From positions 11,540 to 75,539 of the forward strand of contig JAZNSI010000019.1 in NCBI GenBank assembly GCA_045591175.1: DNA of 64,000 bases, given 5' to 3'. Positions 22,806-31,382 of this stretch are shown here, piece by piece. Source of the stretch: UBA11524 sp045591175 (GTDB lineage Bacteria; Bacillota; Clostridia; Christensenellales; Aristaeellaceae). How positions within the stretch are numbered: position 1 is the stretch's first letter; every line of letters starts with the position of its first letter. The notes beneath the pieces were generated by a model that made no database searches, was not told the origin of the DNA, and was given only the letters and a program-made list of their open reading frames with translations. Position numbers and translations under genes: made by a program.

Positions 22806-24017
22806 TTATTCGCCGCCCATCTGGGTGTAAATGGTTTTGAAGGAATCCTTTACCCGCAGCTTGACAGTGAACAGGCCGCAATAGGGGCCGTTCTGTTTCC
22901 AGCCATAGCTGTTGGGGCGGTCATTGCAGTCCAGCAGGCCCCAGATGGCCACGCTGGTCAGCGGATTGCTCTCGCCGTCGTTGGCGGTGCAGAACACCTC
23001 GAAAACCTTGCCGTAGAAGGCGGCATGCTGAGGATTCTTATCCTCCTCGTAGTTGCGCAGGGACATCTCCGTCACCTGCACCTCCACACCGAGGGCAGCA
23101 TATTCCTTGATGCTCTTGCGCACCAGGTTGACGTCATTGCTGGAAAAGCAGCCCTGCTGCTTGCCGTAGCCGCCGATGTAGCCCTGCATGCCCATGCCGT
23201 CGACCAGGATGCGGTATTCACCGTTCTCATCCTTGGCGTAGGTGTTGATGGAGCGCAGCAGCTGCTTGATGCCCGCGCGTTTGCCGTCGTAGATGGCGTT
23301 GTAGTCGTTGTAGAACAGCTTGATGTCCGCGCCCAGGGCTTCCACCACGTCACGGGCGTAGAGGAAGGACAGCTCCACATAGTCCTCGCCAACATACTCG
23401 TAGAAGGGGTTGGGCTGACCGTTGCGCATCGTACGGACATGGCGCAGGTCGTTCACCTTGTACTGATCAGCGCCGTCGCCGACCGCCTCGTTCACCACGT
23501 CCCAGCAGTAGACCACGCCGGGAAATTGGGTCTCAAAGTGGGTGATCACCTGCTCGATGTAGGACTTCAGGCGGAGCCGCATCGTCTCCTGGTCGACCAC
23601 AGGGTTCTTGGTGTCGTAGCCCTCATGGAAGAACCAGGGCGTCATGTAGGCGTCCCACACCAGCACGTGGCCGCGCACCTTCAGGCCGTTGTCCTGAGCA
23701 AACTTGATCATCTTGTCGGCGGTGGCGAAGTTCATGCGGGGCATGCCGTCCTCCGACGCCTTGGATGCACGCTGATCCAGCAGGGAGTAGGCCTTCATCT
23801 CATTGGTGGGGGTGATGGTGTCAAAGTGATGGGCCAGCAGCTTGCGGTAGTTGAAGTTGCCCAGGTCACCGGCGCTCATGGGGGCGCCCATGGTGAAGCC
23901 GTACTTGGCGGTCAGCTCCTTCAGAGGCTGATAATCCAGCGCGCCGCGCTCCTCCTCCGCAAAGGCGAAGGACAGCATCAGCATCAGGGCCAGGACAAGG
24001 GAGAGGATCTTCTTCAT
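22806..24017 (-). CDS. Secreted GH10 endo-1,4-beta-xylanase
   Basis: 403 residues. The signal peptide (MKKILSLVLALMLMLSFAFA) is followed by a single GH10 barrel. The catalytic acid/base is in CWDVVNEAVG and the nucleophile in VQVTEMSLRN; GHVLVWDAYMTPWF corresponds to the WHSQ-type strand of GH10. It would cleave the xylan backbone outside the cell. There is no carbohydrate-binding module or sortase tail, so it is freely secreted. The open frame reaches 24086, but AAAGGAG is 7 bases before the ATG at 24017, which also begins the signal peptide. It has its own promoter region with a perfect 16-base palindrome. A terminator separates it from the upstream GH51 gene. Confidence 0.93.
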   Translation of the reverse strand: MKKILSLVLALMLMLSFAFAEEERGALDYQPLKELTAKYGFTMGAPMSAGDLGNFNYRKLLAHHFDTITPTNEMKAYSLLDQRASKASEDGMPRMNFATADKMIKFAQDNGLKVRGHVLVWDAYMTPWFFHEGYDTKNPVVDQETMRLRLKSYIEQVITHFETQFPGVVYCWDVVNEAVGDGADQYKVNDLRHVRTMRNGQPNPFYEYVGEDYVELSFLYARDVVEALGADIKLFYNDYNAIYDGKRAGIKQLLRSINTYAKDENGEYRILVDGMGMQGYIGGYGKQQGCFSSNDVNLVRKSIKEYAALGVEVQVTEMSLRNYEEDKNPQHAAFYGKVFEVFCTANDGESNPLTSVAIWGLLDCNDRPNSYGWKQNGPYCGLFTVKLRVKDSFKTIYTQMGGE

Positions 24018-24038
24018 CGTCATGCTCCTTTCGGTTGT

Positions 24039-24062
24039 ATACAAAGCTTTGTATTCATTGTA
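24039..24062 (-). promoter_or_regulatory. Xylanase -10 box and palindromic operator
   Basis: TACAAT (24062-24057, minus strand) is a -10 candidate without a clear -35. Directly over the expected start is the perfect palindrome ATACAAAGCTTTGTAT (24039-24054), a typical repressor position. Confidence 0.5.
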
Positions 24063-24088
24063 GCACATCCCCCGCCCCGTCACCACAC

Positions 24089-24130
24089 AAAAAGAGGCGC
24101 GTTATGCTCACTTCTTGCATAGCGCGCCTC
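24089..24130 (-). terminator. Terminator of the GH51 unit
   Basis: On the minus strand GAGGCGCGCTATGC (24130-24117) pairs with GCATAACGCGCCTC (24107-24094) with one mismatch, followed by TTTTTG. Confidence 0.9.
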
Positions 24131-24140
24131 ATGTTTTGTT

Positions 24141-25640
24141 TTACTTGGTGAAACGGATGACGTTCCAGGAGGCGGCGGGCAGGATGATGCAGTCATCCTC
24201 GATGACCACGGGCACCTGCACGGGCTTGACCTCGTCGGGGTTCTCCTCGGTGTTGATGGCCTTCATGTCGTCATGATGCAGCACGGTGTGGAACTCGGGC
24301 TTCATCTCGCCGAAGGCACGCATGTCCAGCTGCAGCTTCACGGGCTCGCTGAGATCGCGGTTGACGGCGAAGATGGTCACATTGCCGGCGTCATCCATGG
24401 TGGCGGCAGCATCGACGGTGGGCACGTCATTGAAGTGCTTGGTGTCGTGCTTGTCGGTGGTGATGATGGGGCGCAGGGACTTGCCGCGGCCGTACATGGA
24501 GGCATCCATCATGGGGTAGAAGATGGTCTGGGCCCAGGCGCCGCCCTTTTCGCGGGTCATGATGGGGGCGATGACGTTCACCAGCTGGGCCAGGCAGCCG
24601 ATCTTCACGCGGTCGGCATTGTGAAGCATGGTGATCAGCATCAGGCCGACCAGCAGGGCATCCTCGAAGTTGTAGACGTCCTCCAGCAGGTGCAGCGCGG
24701 TGCCCCAGGGCTCGTTCTTGTACAGCTGCTGATCCTGATTGTTGGAGTGATACCAGACGTTCCACTCGTCCAGGGACAGGTTGACCTTGTGCTTGGAGTG
24801 CTTCTTGCCCTTGACGGTGTCGCAGATGCAGGCGACGGTCTTGATGAACTCGTCCAGGTCAAGGGAGGAAGCCAGGAAGTCGGGCGTATCATTGTGGGGA
24901 TTGCCGTAGTAGCGGTGCAGGGAGACGTAGTCCACATTCTTGTAGCACTGGTCGAGCACCTCGTACTCCCAGGCGCCGAAGGTGGGCATATTCAGGCCAG
25001 AGGAGCCGCAGGCCACGGTCTCGATGGAGTCATCCACCCACTTCATGACCTTGGAGGCCTCGTTGGCCAGACGGCCGTACTCGTAGGCAGTCTTTGCGCC
25101 AGTCTGCCAGGGGCCGTCCATCTCATTACCCAGACACCAGAGCTTGATGTTGAAGGGATCCACCGCGCCGTTGGCGATGCGCTTGTCGGACCAGTAGGTG
25201 CCGGACTTGTGGTTGCAGTATTCCACCACGTCCTGGGCTTCCAGTACGCCGCGGGTGCCCAGGTTGATGGCGTACATGACCTCGGTGTTGGCCTTCTTGG
25301 CCCAGTCGACGAACTCATGCAGACCGAAGGCGTTGGGCTCGGTGGTCTTCCAGGCCAGATCGAGGCGGCGGGGACGCTCGTGCTTGGGGCCAATGGAATC
25401 CTCCCAGCGGAAGCCGGAAACAAAGTTGCCGCCGGGATAGCGCACCACGGGCACGTTCAGCTTGCGGACGAGTTCCAGCACATCCTTGCGGAAGCCCTGA
25501 TCGTCGGCCAGCTCATGCTTGGGCTCGTAAATGCCGGTGTACACCGCGCGGCCCAGATGCTCGATGAAGGAGCCGTACAGACGCTTGTCGATGTCGGAGA
25601 TGACGTAATCCTTGTCCAGAATCAGCTTGGCATTCTTCAT
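24141..25640 (-). CDS. Intracellular GH51 alpha-L-arabinofuranosidase
   Basis: 499 residues, no signal peptide, the normal length of cytoplasmic AbfA enzymes. It removes terminal arabinofuranose from imported arabino-oligosaccharides. A family start segment is visible in RLYGSFIEHLGRAVYTGIYE. The acid/base Glu is in KLWCLGNEMDGPW and the nucleophile Glu in LSLDEWNVWY; a C-terminal beta-sandwich begins near residue 390. It lies 39 bases after the secreted GH51 gene with a strong GGAGG, so they share a transcript. The pair supplies an outside and an inside debranching step. Confidence 0.95.
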   Translation of the reverse strand: MKNAKLILDKDYVISDIDKRLYGSFIEHLGRAVYTGIYEPKHELADDQGFRKDVLELVRKLNVPVVRYPGGNFVSGFRWEDSIGPKHERPRRLDLAWKTTEPNAFGLHEFVDWAKKANTEVMYAINLGTRGVLEAQDVVEYCNHKSGTYWSDKRIANGAVDPFNIKLWCLGNEMDGPWQTGAKTAYEYGRLANEASKVMKWVDDSIETVACGSSGLNMPTFGAWEYEVLDQCYKNVDYVSLHRYYGNPHNDTPDFLASSLDLDEFIKTVACICDTVKGKKHSKHKVNLSLDEWNVWYHSNNQDQQLYKNEPWGTALHLLEDVYNFEDALLVGLMLITMLHNADRVKIGCLAQLVNVIAPIMTREKGGAWAQTIFYPMMDASMYGRGKSLRPIITTDKHDTKHFNDVPTVDAAATMDDAGNVTIFAVNRDLSEPVKLQLDMRAFGEMKPEFHTVLHHDDMKAINTEENPDEVKPVQVPVVIEDDCIILPAASWNVIRFTK

Positions 25641-25679
25641 GGGTATTCCTCCATTTTGACCGGGGGACGCCCGGATTTT

Positions 25680-27647
25680 TTACTTGAGCTTGAAGGTCAG
25701 GATGGTGACGGAGTAAGCGGGCAGCTCCAGGGTGAGGCTGCCATCTGCGATGTTGACGGTGCCTGTAACGGGCGCGACGCGTTCCTTGTGCTGAAAGGTG
25801 TTGACGGCGTTCTTTTCGCCGGTCAGGCGGGTGTAGAACGCCGTGCCGTCGGGCACGTTGGCGAGGTTCAGCGTCATTTCATCCGCATATTCGGTAACGT
25901 TCACCAGCTTGACGTAGAGGACGTCCTCCGTGCGGGTGACGACATGGTAGATCCGCTTGTTCAGGCTTTCCAGGCTGCTCTCAACCACCCGATCGCCCAC
26001 CGTCGCAGCGAACATCTGCTGCACATGGTAATTCGGGGTCAGCATGACCTCCCGGGCGTTGAACCAGATCAGGTCGGGCGTCCACTGCTGCATGCCGTCG
26101 CGGGCCAGCAACGGCGCGTAGGAGGCCATCACGACCACATCGCTATTGCGCTCCAGGCCGGTCATGTAGGCCGCCTCGCACAGGGCGCTGTACAGATTGT
26201 TGGGGCGGCGGCCGTTGGGCTGGGTGGGCTCGTGGCAGGCGTATTCGCCAACGAACACGCGGGTGGTGCGGGGATACTTGTCATAGCGGCCGACATTGTT
26301 CAGGAACCAGTTGCTGTCCATGTAGTAATGCTCGTCCACGATGGTGTCCGGGTACTTGCTGCGGATGACCCGCCAAGCGTACTGGGGCAGCGCGCCCTCC
26401 GCCACCGGGCCGGCGGAAGAGATGATATTGATCTCCGGGTGAGCCGCCTTGACCGCCTTGTACAGGATGTCGAAGCGATCCCAGTAGATGTTGTCCCAGT
26501 TCTCGTTGCCGATGCCCAGGTACTTGAGGTCGAAGGGCTCGGGATGGCCCATCTCCGCACGGAGCGCACCCCATTGCGTCGTCACATCGCCGTTGGCAAA
26601 CTCGATCAAATCCAGCAGATCCTGCGCGTAGGCCCTGGTCTCCTCGATGGTGAGGGGGGCCTCCTTCACGTCGCGCGCCTGGCACAGAAGGCCGGAATGC
26701 ACCACCGGCAGCGGCTCCGCGCCGATGGCCTCAGCGAGCATGAAGTACTCATAATAGCCCAGGCCATAAGACTGCATGTAGCCCCAGGTGTTGAAGTTCT
26801 CCTTGCGTTCCTCCACCGGGCCAACAGTGTCCTTCCAGTCGTAGAAGTTCTTGCGGTAGTAGCTGCCTTCGGTGACGCAGCCGCCGGGGAAGCGCAGGAA
26901 AGAGGGGGTCAAGTCCGCCAACGCCTGCACCAGATCCGCGCGCAAGCCGCCGTTTGGCCAATCCGCTCCGAAGGCATCCGCCGGGATGAGCGAAGCCATG
27001 TCGAAGTCCACCGAGCCCGTGCCGTGCATGATGAAGGACAGCACCGCGTCCTCGGTGTGGGCAGCCGTGAAGGTCACCTCGTACTTCTGCCACTCGTTGG
27101 TCAGCGTGAAGCGCTTTGGCACCGCCAGAGACTTGCCGGTACGCTTGGTCAGGGCGATCTCCACCTGGCCATCGAAGTCACCGGCATTGCGCATCCACAC
27201 AAAGCAGCGGTAGGTTTTGCCTTCCTCCACTGGAATACCGCCGGCAAAGGTCGTGGACTGGTAGCCCAGGTTGGCAAAGCGGTACTCGCCCTTCGTGCAG
27301 GTGACCCGCATGTAGGTGGGGTTATTCTCATGCAGCGGTTTTTCCGTCATGACGGTCGCCTTGCCCGCAGCGCCGAACGCCAGGTTAAATCCCCAGCCAT
27401 TGTAATGATCGGGCGTCCGGGGATTGAGGATGTCCTCATACTCGAAGGAGCGATTCTGCAGCAACTCTGCATACAGGCCGCCATCCGCGCCATAATTGAT
27501 GTCCTCGAAGAAAAGGCCGTAGAGTGTATCGCTCATCTCGACGGTCGTGATATTCGCGTCTGCGGTCAGGGTTGAAGACGTGACCGTTTCCGCCAGCGCA
27601 CACAGCGGCAGCAGCAGCGCCAGAATAAGGGCCATGCTCTTTCGCAT
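25680..27647 (-). CDS. Secreted GH51 alpha-L-arabinofuranosidase with inserted binding domain
   Basis: 655 residues. Signal peptide MRKSMALILALLLPLCALA. After the first strands (MSDTLYGLFFEDINYGADGGLYAELLQNRSFE) there is a CBM4/9-like beta-sandwich at about 80-220 (GKTYRCFVWMRN, WQKYEVTFTA). The barrel follows with acid/base in YLGIGNENWD and nucleophile in VFVGEYACHE, then the C-terminal alpha-L-arabinofuranosidase domain. This layout is that of the larger extracellular GH51 enzymes acting on arabinan or arabinoxylan polymer. AAGGAG lies 10 bases before the ATG. The promoter at 27691 has three upstream direct repeats. Confidence 0.94.
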   Translation of the reverse strand: MRKSMALILALLLPLCALAETVTSSTLTADANITTVEMSDTLYGLFFEDINYGADGGLYAELLQNRSFEYEDILNPRTPDHYNGWGFNLAFGAAGKATVMTEKPLHENNPTYMRVTCTKGEYRFANLGYQSTTFAGGIPVEEGKTYRCFVWMRNAGDFDGQVEIALTKRTGKSLAVPKRFTLTNEWQKYEVTFTAAHTEDAVLSFIMHGTGSVDFDMASLIPADAFGADWPNGGLRADLVQALADLTPSFLRFPGGCVTEGSYYRKNFYDWKDTVGPVEERKENFNTWGYMQSYGLGYYEYFMLAEAIGAEPLPVVHSGLLCQARDVKEAPLTIEETRAYAQDLLDLIEFANGDVTTQWGALRAEMGHPEPFDLKYLGIGNENWDNIYWDRFDILYKAVKAAHPEINIISSAGPVAEGALPQYAWRVIRSKYPDTIVDEHYYMDSNWFLNNVGRYDKYPRTTRVFVGEYACHEPTQPNGRRPNNLYSALCEAAYMTGLERNSDVVVMASYAPLLARDGMQQWTPDLIWFNAREVMLTPNYHVQQMFAATVGDRVVESSLESLNKRIYHVVTRTEDVLYVKLVNVTEYADEMTLNLANVPDGTAFYTRLTGEKNAVNTFQHKERVAPVTGTVNIADGSLTLELPAYSVTILTFKLK

Positions 27648-27690
27648 CGGCTGTTCACTCCTTGTGTCATCGTACTGTTCTCATAACGAT

Positions 27691-27718
27691 ATTATAGCAC
27701 AGACCAAGCAAAACGCAA
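27691..27718 (-). promoter_or_regulatory. Promoter of the GH51 pair
   Basis: On the minus strand TTGCGT (27718-27713), 16-base spacer, TATAAT (27696-27691). Confidence 0.6.
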
Positions 27719-27724
27719 GAGGCC

Positions 27725-27770
27725 TGGTCATCATTTGGTCATCCCGTTGCCCGGATGATCAAGCGGTCAT
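27725..27770. promoter_or_regulatory. Direct repeats upstream of the GH51 promoter
   Basis: TGGTCAT occurs at 27725-27731 and 27736-27742, 11 bases (one helix turn) apart, and CGGTCAT at 27764-27770. All lie just upstream of the -35 box, where an activator such as an AraC-family protein would bind. Confidence 0.45.
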
Positions 27771-27786
27771 CACACCTCTTTGGAAA

Positions 27787-27815
27787 GGGGGGAGCAGCCC
27801 GAAAGCCGCTCCCCC
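27787..27815 (-). terminator. Terminator of the arabinan operon
   Basis: GGGGGAGC (27788-27795) pairs with GCTCCCCC (27808-27815), with an extra inner stem; on the minus strand CCTTTCC follows, a weak U tract. Confidence 0.6.
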
Positions 27816-27861
27816 GCGGGAATATGAAACCTTATCCTCGGTCAGAACAGTTCAGCCGAAA

Positions 27862-29280
27862 TTAGGGCTGGCCGTAGATCTCGAAGAAGGCAGCCATAGC
27901 CTGGTCGTAGTAGTAACGGCCCTGCTCAGCCAGCCAGGTGGTGTAATCCCAGGGATCAGCCGCGCCAGCGGACACAGCGGCTTCGATGCCGATGGTGCCG
28001 TTGAAGTCGCCGCCATTGTAGGCGTTGGCCAGGAAGGCGTTGAAGCCGGGGATGGTACGGGCGCCCCAGGTAACGGGGTTCTGGATGTTAGCCAGGTAGG
28101 ACTCCCAATCGTTCCAGTAGCCCAGGTCAGGCAGCAGCGCAGCGTAAGCAGCGTTCACTTCTTCGTCCTGGATCATGGGGAAGCAGTTGGGGACGTCGTA
28201 AGCCTTGTTCTCGGTGCCTTCCCAGACGATGGTGGGGAACAGCTCGCAGCGCTTCAGCCAGCCGTCCTTGCCCCAGAACAGGTACTTCATCAGCTCGTAA
28301 GCCTCACGGGGATGCTCACACTGAGAGGAGATGGACACGTTGTCCAGGAAGCCCAGCTGGCCGCAGTTCTCGGCGCCGACCGGGGGGTTGTAGGGCACCA
28401 TCTTGATGCCGCGGTCCAGAGCCAGGGGCTTGGTGTAGATGTTGTTCAGGGTCCAGGAGGCGTCGGTCAGGACAGCCACGTGACCGGTCTGGCCAGGCCA
28501 CTCGTTGGAGGGATCAACCGCCAGGTAAGCGTCGGAGCCGCCCACACAGGTGTTGCCCAGGCGGATGTTCTCCAGCTGCAGCTCCAGAGCCTCGGCCCAG
28601 CCGGACTCGAAGTTGTAGGTCTCGCCGTTCCAGCCGAATTCGCCGATGGAATTGGCAGTCAGAGCGATGGGGCCGCAGGTAACGGGGGCGTACATGCCGT
28701 TGGTGTAAGCCCAGATGCCCTGGGTGGGATCGGTCATGGTCTGGGTCAGCTCAACGAACTGCTCCCAGGTCCAGTCCTGACCAGGCATTTCAACGTTCAT
28801 CTGCTCGAAGACGTTGGCGTCCATGTAGACGGTCGCGGGCAGGAACTCGCCAGCCAGGAAGAAGCAGCGCTTGCCATCGATGTAACCAGCGTTACGGATG
28901 GTGTAGTACAGCTTGGTCTGGGCTTCCTCGTCGTTCTCCAGGTAGGGAGCGATGTCAGCCATGTAGGGGGAGGCCAGGAGGGGATCCAGGTCCAGCCACA
29001 TGAAGACGTCGGGCAGAGTGCCGGCGGCAGCATAGTTGGTCAGGTCCGCAGTCACGTTCGCGGTGGTGGTGCGGATGATCTCAACGGTGATGTTGGGGTA
29101 CTGCTCCATGAAGGAAGCAGCCAGGGCTTCGGTCATCTCGAAGTCGTCCCAAACCATGACGGACAGGGTGATGGGATCGGTGGTGTTCATAGCGGGCATG
29201 TTGTACTCTTCGGCAGCCGCGAAGGAAGCCAGAGACAGCACCATGCACAGAGCCAGAACCAGGGAAACCAGCTTTTTCAT
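27862..29280 (-). CDS. CUT1 sugar ABC transporter substrate-binding protein
   Basis: 472 residues. Signal peptide ending LASFAAA before EEYN. The mature protein has the bacterial solute-binding family 1 fold, with ITLSVMVWDDFEMTEALAASF near the start and PDVFMWLDLDPLL. It should bind oligosaccharides, here probably arabino-oligosaccharides. There is no lipobox: the only cysteine in the signal lies inside the hydrophobic core after Leu. In a one-membrane cell a binding protein normally needs a lipid anchor, so either it is held by partners or the envelope is unusual. It lies last in the operon, after a small hairpin (29342-29356), with strong AAGGAGG. Confidence 0.9.
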   Translation of the reverse strand: MKKLVSLVLALCMVLSLASFAAAEEYNMPAMNTTDPITLSVMVWDDFEMTEALAASFMEQYPNITVEIIRTTTANVTADLTNYAAAGTLPDVFMWLDLDPLLASPYMADIAPYLENDEEAQTKLYYTIRNAGYIDGKRCFFLAGEFLPATVYMDANVFEQMNVEMPGQDWTWEQFVELTQTMTDPTQGIWAYTNGMYAPVTCGPIALTANSIGEFGWNGETYNFESGWAEALELQLENIRLGNTCVGGSDAYLAVDPSNEWPGQTGHVAVLTDASWTLNNIYTKPLALDRGIKMVPYNPPVGAENCGQLGFLDNVSISSQCEHPREAYELMKYLFWGKDGWLKRCELFPTIVWEGTENKAYDVPNCFPMIQDEEVNAAYAALLPDLGYWNDWESYLANIQNPVTWGARTIPGFNAFLANAYNGGDFNGTIGIEAAVSAGAADPWDYTTWLAEQGRYYYDQAMAAFFEIYGQP

Positions 29281-29341
29281 AGGGGTATCCTCCTTTTTAT
29301 TTAATCATAAGCCTCTGACCAGGCTTTGATCCAAAGTGGGG

Positions 29342-29356
29342 TGGAGCAACGCTCCA
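29342..29356 (-). other. Intercistronic hairpin before the binding-protein gene
   Basis: TGGAGC/GCTCCA with a three-base loop and no T run. It lies between a permease gene and the binding-protein gene, where such hairpins often set unequal mRNA levels. Confidence 0.4.
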
Positions 29357-29363
29357 GGGGGGA

Positions 29364-30377
29364 TTACTCACCGGTAATACCGGCCTTGTCAATGGACTCA
29401 ACGAACTGCTTCTGCAGGAAGAAGTACAGCACCATCATCGGGGCAACGGCGAGCATCGTACCCGCCATCTTGATGGCGTCGTTGAGCTTGTTGGTGGACG
29501 TTGTGGACTGAGCATGCGTTGCGTAGACGGCATTGTAGCTGTCCTCGAACTTGTTCAGCTCCAGCATCAGGGACGTCAAGCCCGTGTTGCGGGTGTTGGA
29601 CGAGCCCAGGTAGGTACGCACCAGGTCAACCTCGTTCCAGTACCAGACGAAGGAGAAGAGGGTGACCACGACGATCGCAGCAGAGCACAGCGGCACCGCA
29701 ATACGGAAGTAGGCCTTGATGTGGCCTGCACCGTCGATCTCCGCCGCCTCGATCAGGGACTGGGGCGTCTGCCGGTGGAAGTTGTAGAAGATCAGGATAC
29801 ACAGACAGCTCTTGAAGCCCTGGCCGAGGATGGCCGTGATGACGAAGGGCTTGATCGTGCCGTCGATGATCTGCATATCCGTACCGAAATGGTTCTTGAA
29901 GAACAGCGGAATGTCGCTGTTGAAGAGCAGGAAGTTCGGCACGGCGATGGTCTGCGCCGGCAGCAGGAAGGACAGGATCAGCAGCGCCATCCACAGCAGC
30001 TTGCCCGGGAAGTTATACCGCGCGAAGCCGTAGCCCACCCAGGAGGTGATGAACACCTGGCACAGGGTCGCGGACAGGGCGATGACGAGATTCTTCCACA
30101 GGGAGTTCCAGTAGTCCATCGTGTCGATGGCCTGCTTATAGTTGCTCAGCGTCAGGGTGGAAGGGATCCACTTGGCAGAGGAGTCCAGCAGGTCCTTCTT
30201 GTCCATCAGCGAGCGGGAGAACATGTACAGCACCGGGTACAGGTAGATGAAGGCGATGGTGATCAGCAGCGTGTACACCACGCAGCTCATGATCATGCCG
30301 CGCTTCTCGTTGCTGCCCAGCAAGACCTTCTTGTAGTAGTCCTTGCGCGCTTCCTTGGGGATGCTTCTGATTTTCAT
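29364..30377 (-). CDS. CUT1 sugar ABC permease (MalG/AraQ-like)
   Basis: 337 residues, six predicted helices, with the EAA loop EAAEIDGAGHIKAYFRIAVPL near residue 220 that contacts the ATPase. The MalG-type partner of the next upstream permease. The first 26 residues form a basic cytoplasmic tail. The stretch LLDSSAKWIPSTLTLSNYKQ after the first helix is the usual periplasmic segment. It lies 15 bases after the MalF-type gene with AGGAGGGG. No ATPase gene is in the locus, so a shared MsmX/UgpC-type ATPase encoded elsewhere is expected. Confidence 0.93.
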   Translation of the reverse strand: MKIRSIPKEARKDYYKKVLLGSNEKRGMIMSCVVYTLLITIAFIYLYPVLYMFSRSLMDKKDLLDSSAKWIPSTLTLSNYKQAIDTMDYWNSLWKNLVIALSATLCQVFITSWVGYGFARYNFPGKLLWMALLILSFLLPAQTIAVPNFLLFNSDIPLFFKNHFGTDMQIIDGTIKPFVITAILGQGFKSCLCILIFYNFHRQTPQSLIEAAEIDGAGHIKAYFRIAVPLCSAAIVVVTLFSFVWYWNEVDLVRTYLGSSNTRNTGLTSLMLELNKFEDSYNAVYATHAQSTTSTNKLNDAIKMAGTMLAVAPMMVLYFFLQKQFVESIDKAGITGE

Positions 30378-30392
30378 TTTCTTCTCCCCTCC

Positions 30393-31382
30393 TTAGCGCA
30401 GCGTAACGCGCTTCTGCTCGTACTTGACCTTCTTGTCGCTCTTGTCCTTGAGCAGCAGGAAGACGCCCAGCAGGATCACGCCGATAATGGCAGTGTAGAT
30501 CCAGGAGAAGGCCATGCCGTAGCTGTAGCCCTTGGTCCAGGGCGTGGTGTAGGTTGCAGCGTAGATCAGCTCAATGATCTCATTGGTGCCGCCGGTCGCC
30601 AGCGCAACCACGGTGTAAATGGAGTTGAGCAGGATGATGGGCTTCACCGTGGGCAGGGTGATCTTCCAGAAGGTCTCCCAGCCGTTGGCGCCATCGATCT
30701 TGGCGGCCTCATACATGGTGGTCGACACCTTCTGCAGGCCGGAAAGGAAGATCAGGATCTGGATACCGGAATTCCACAGGATCAGGATCAGGCTGTTGAA
30801 CAATTCCGTGATCGGATCCAGCAGGAACTGCGGCAGACCGGAAAGCAAGTTAAGCAGGCTGCCGTCGGACATCATGGGGACGGTGGCCGCACCCTGCGCG
30901 GTCAGCATGTTCATCACCGGGCCGGTGGCAATGATGACCGGCAGGAAGAAGATCATGCGGAAGAGGCTGCGGCAGCGGATCTTGCCGTTGAGCAACAGCG
31001 CGATGATCAGCGAGAACGCGATGATGATGGGCACCTGCAGCACCAGGGAGATGGCGAAGGAGCCCAGGGTCGTCGGCAGGTCAGTCTCCAGCGCGAACAC
31101 GGAGGCGTAGTTGTCATACCAGTGCTCCAGCGCAGTCATCTGCACGCCGTTGTCCATCACGATCTTGTGCACAGAGTAGTTCAGCGACGAGATCATGGAC
31201 TTGACGAAGAACACCAGAATACCAACGATCCACGGTGCGATGAAGATATAGCCGTACATCCAGTCGCGCAGCTTGCGCTTGGTGAGGCGCTTTTTATCGT
31301 GCGGATTCTTTTCCTGCTTTTTAGGTTTCTTCGGCGCGATGGCAATTTCCTGCTGCTTGGTATGTTTTTTCTTAATTTTCAT
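30393..31382 (-). CDS. CUT1 sugar ABC permease (MalF/AraP-like)
   Basis: 329 residues. A long, very basic cytoplasmic tail of about 40 residues (MKIKKKHTKQQEIAIAPKKP onwards) precedes six membrane helices, beginning DWMYGYIFIAPWIVGILVFF. The EAA loop is MYEAAKIDGANGWETFWKITLP. It pairs with the MalG-type gene after it. The ATG at 31382 has AAGGTGG 9 bases upstream, and the gene overlaps the DUF5696 gene by 11 bases, so translation is coupled. ATG at 31388 is the alternative. Confidence 0.93.
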   Translation of the reverse strand: MKIKKKHTKQQEIAIAPKKPKKQEKNPHDKKRLTKRKLRDWMYGYIFIAPWIVGILVFFVKSMISSLNYSVHKIVMDNGVQMTALEHWYDNYASVFALETDLPTTLGSFAISLVLQVPIIIAFSLIIALLLNGKIRCRSLFRMIFFLPVIIATGPVMNMLTAQGAATVPMMSDGSLLNLLSGLPQFLLDPITELFNSLILILWNSGIQILIFLSGLQKVSTTMYEAAKIDGANGWETFWKITLPTVKPIILLNSIYTVVALATGGTNEIIELIYAATYTTPWTKGYSYGMAFSWIYTAIIGVILLGVFLLLKDKSDKKVKYEQKRVTLR

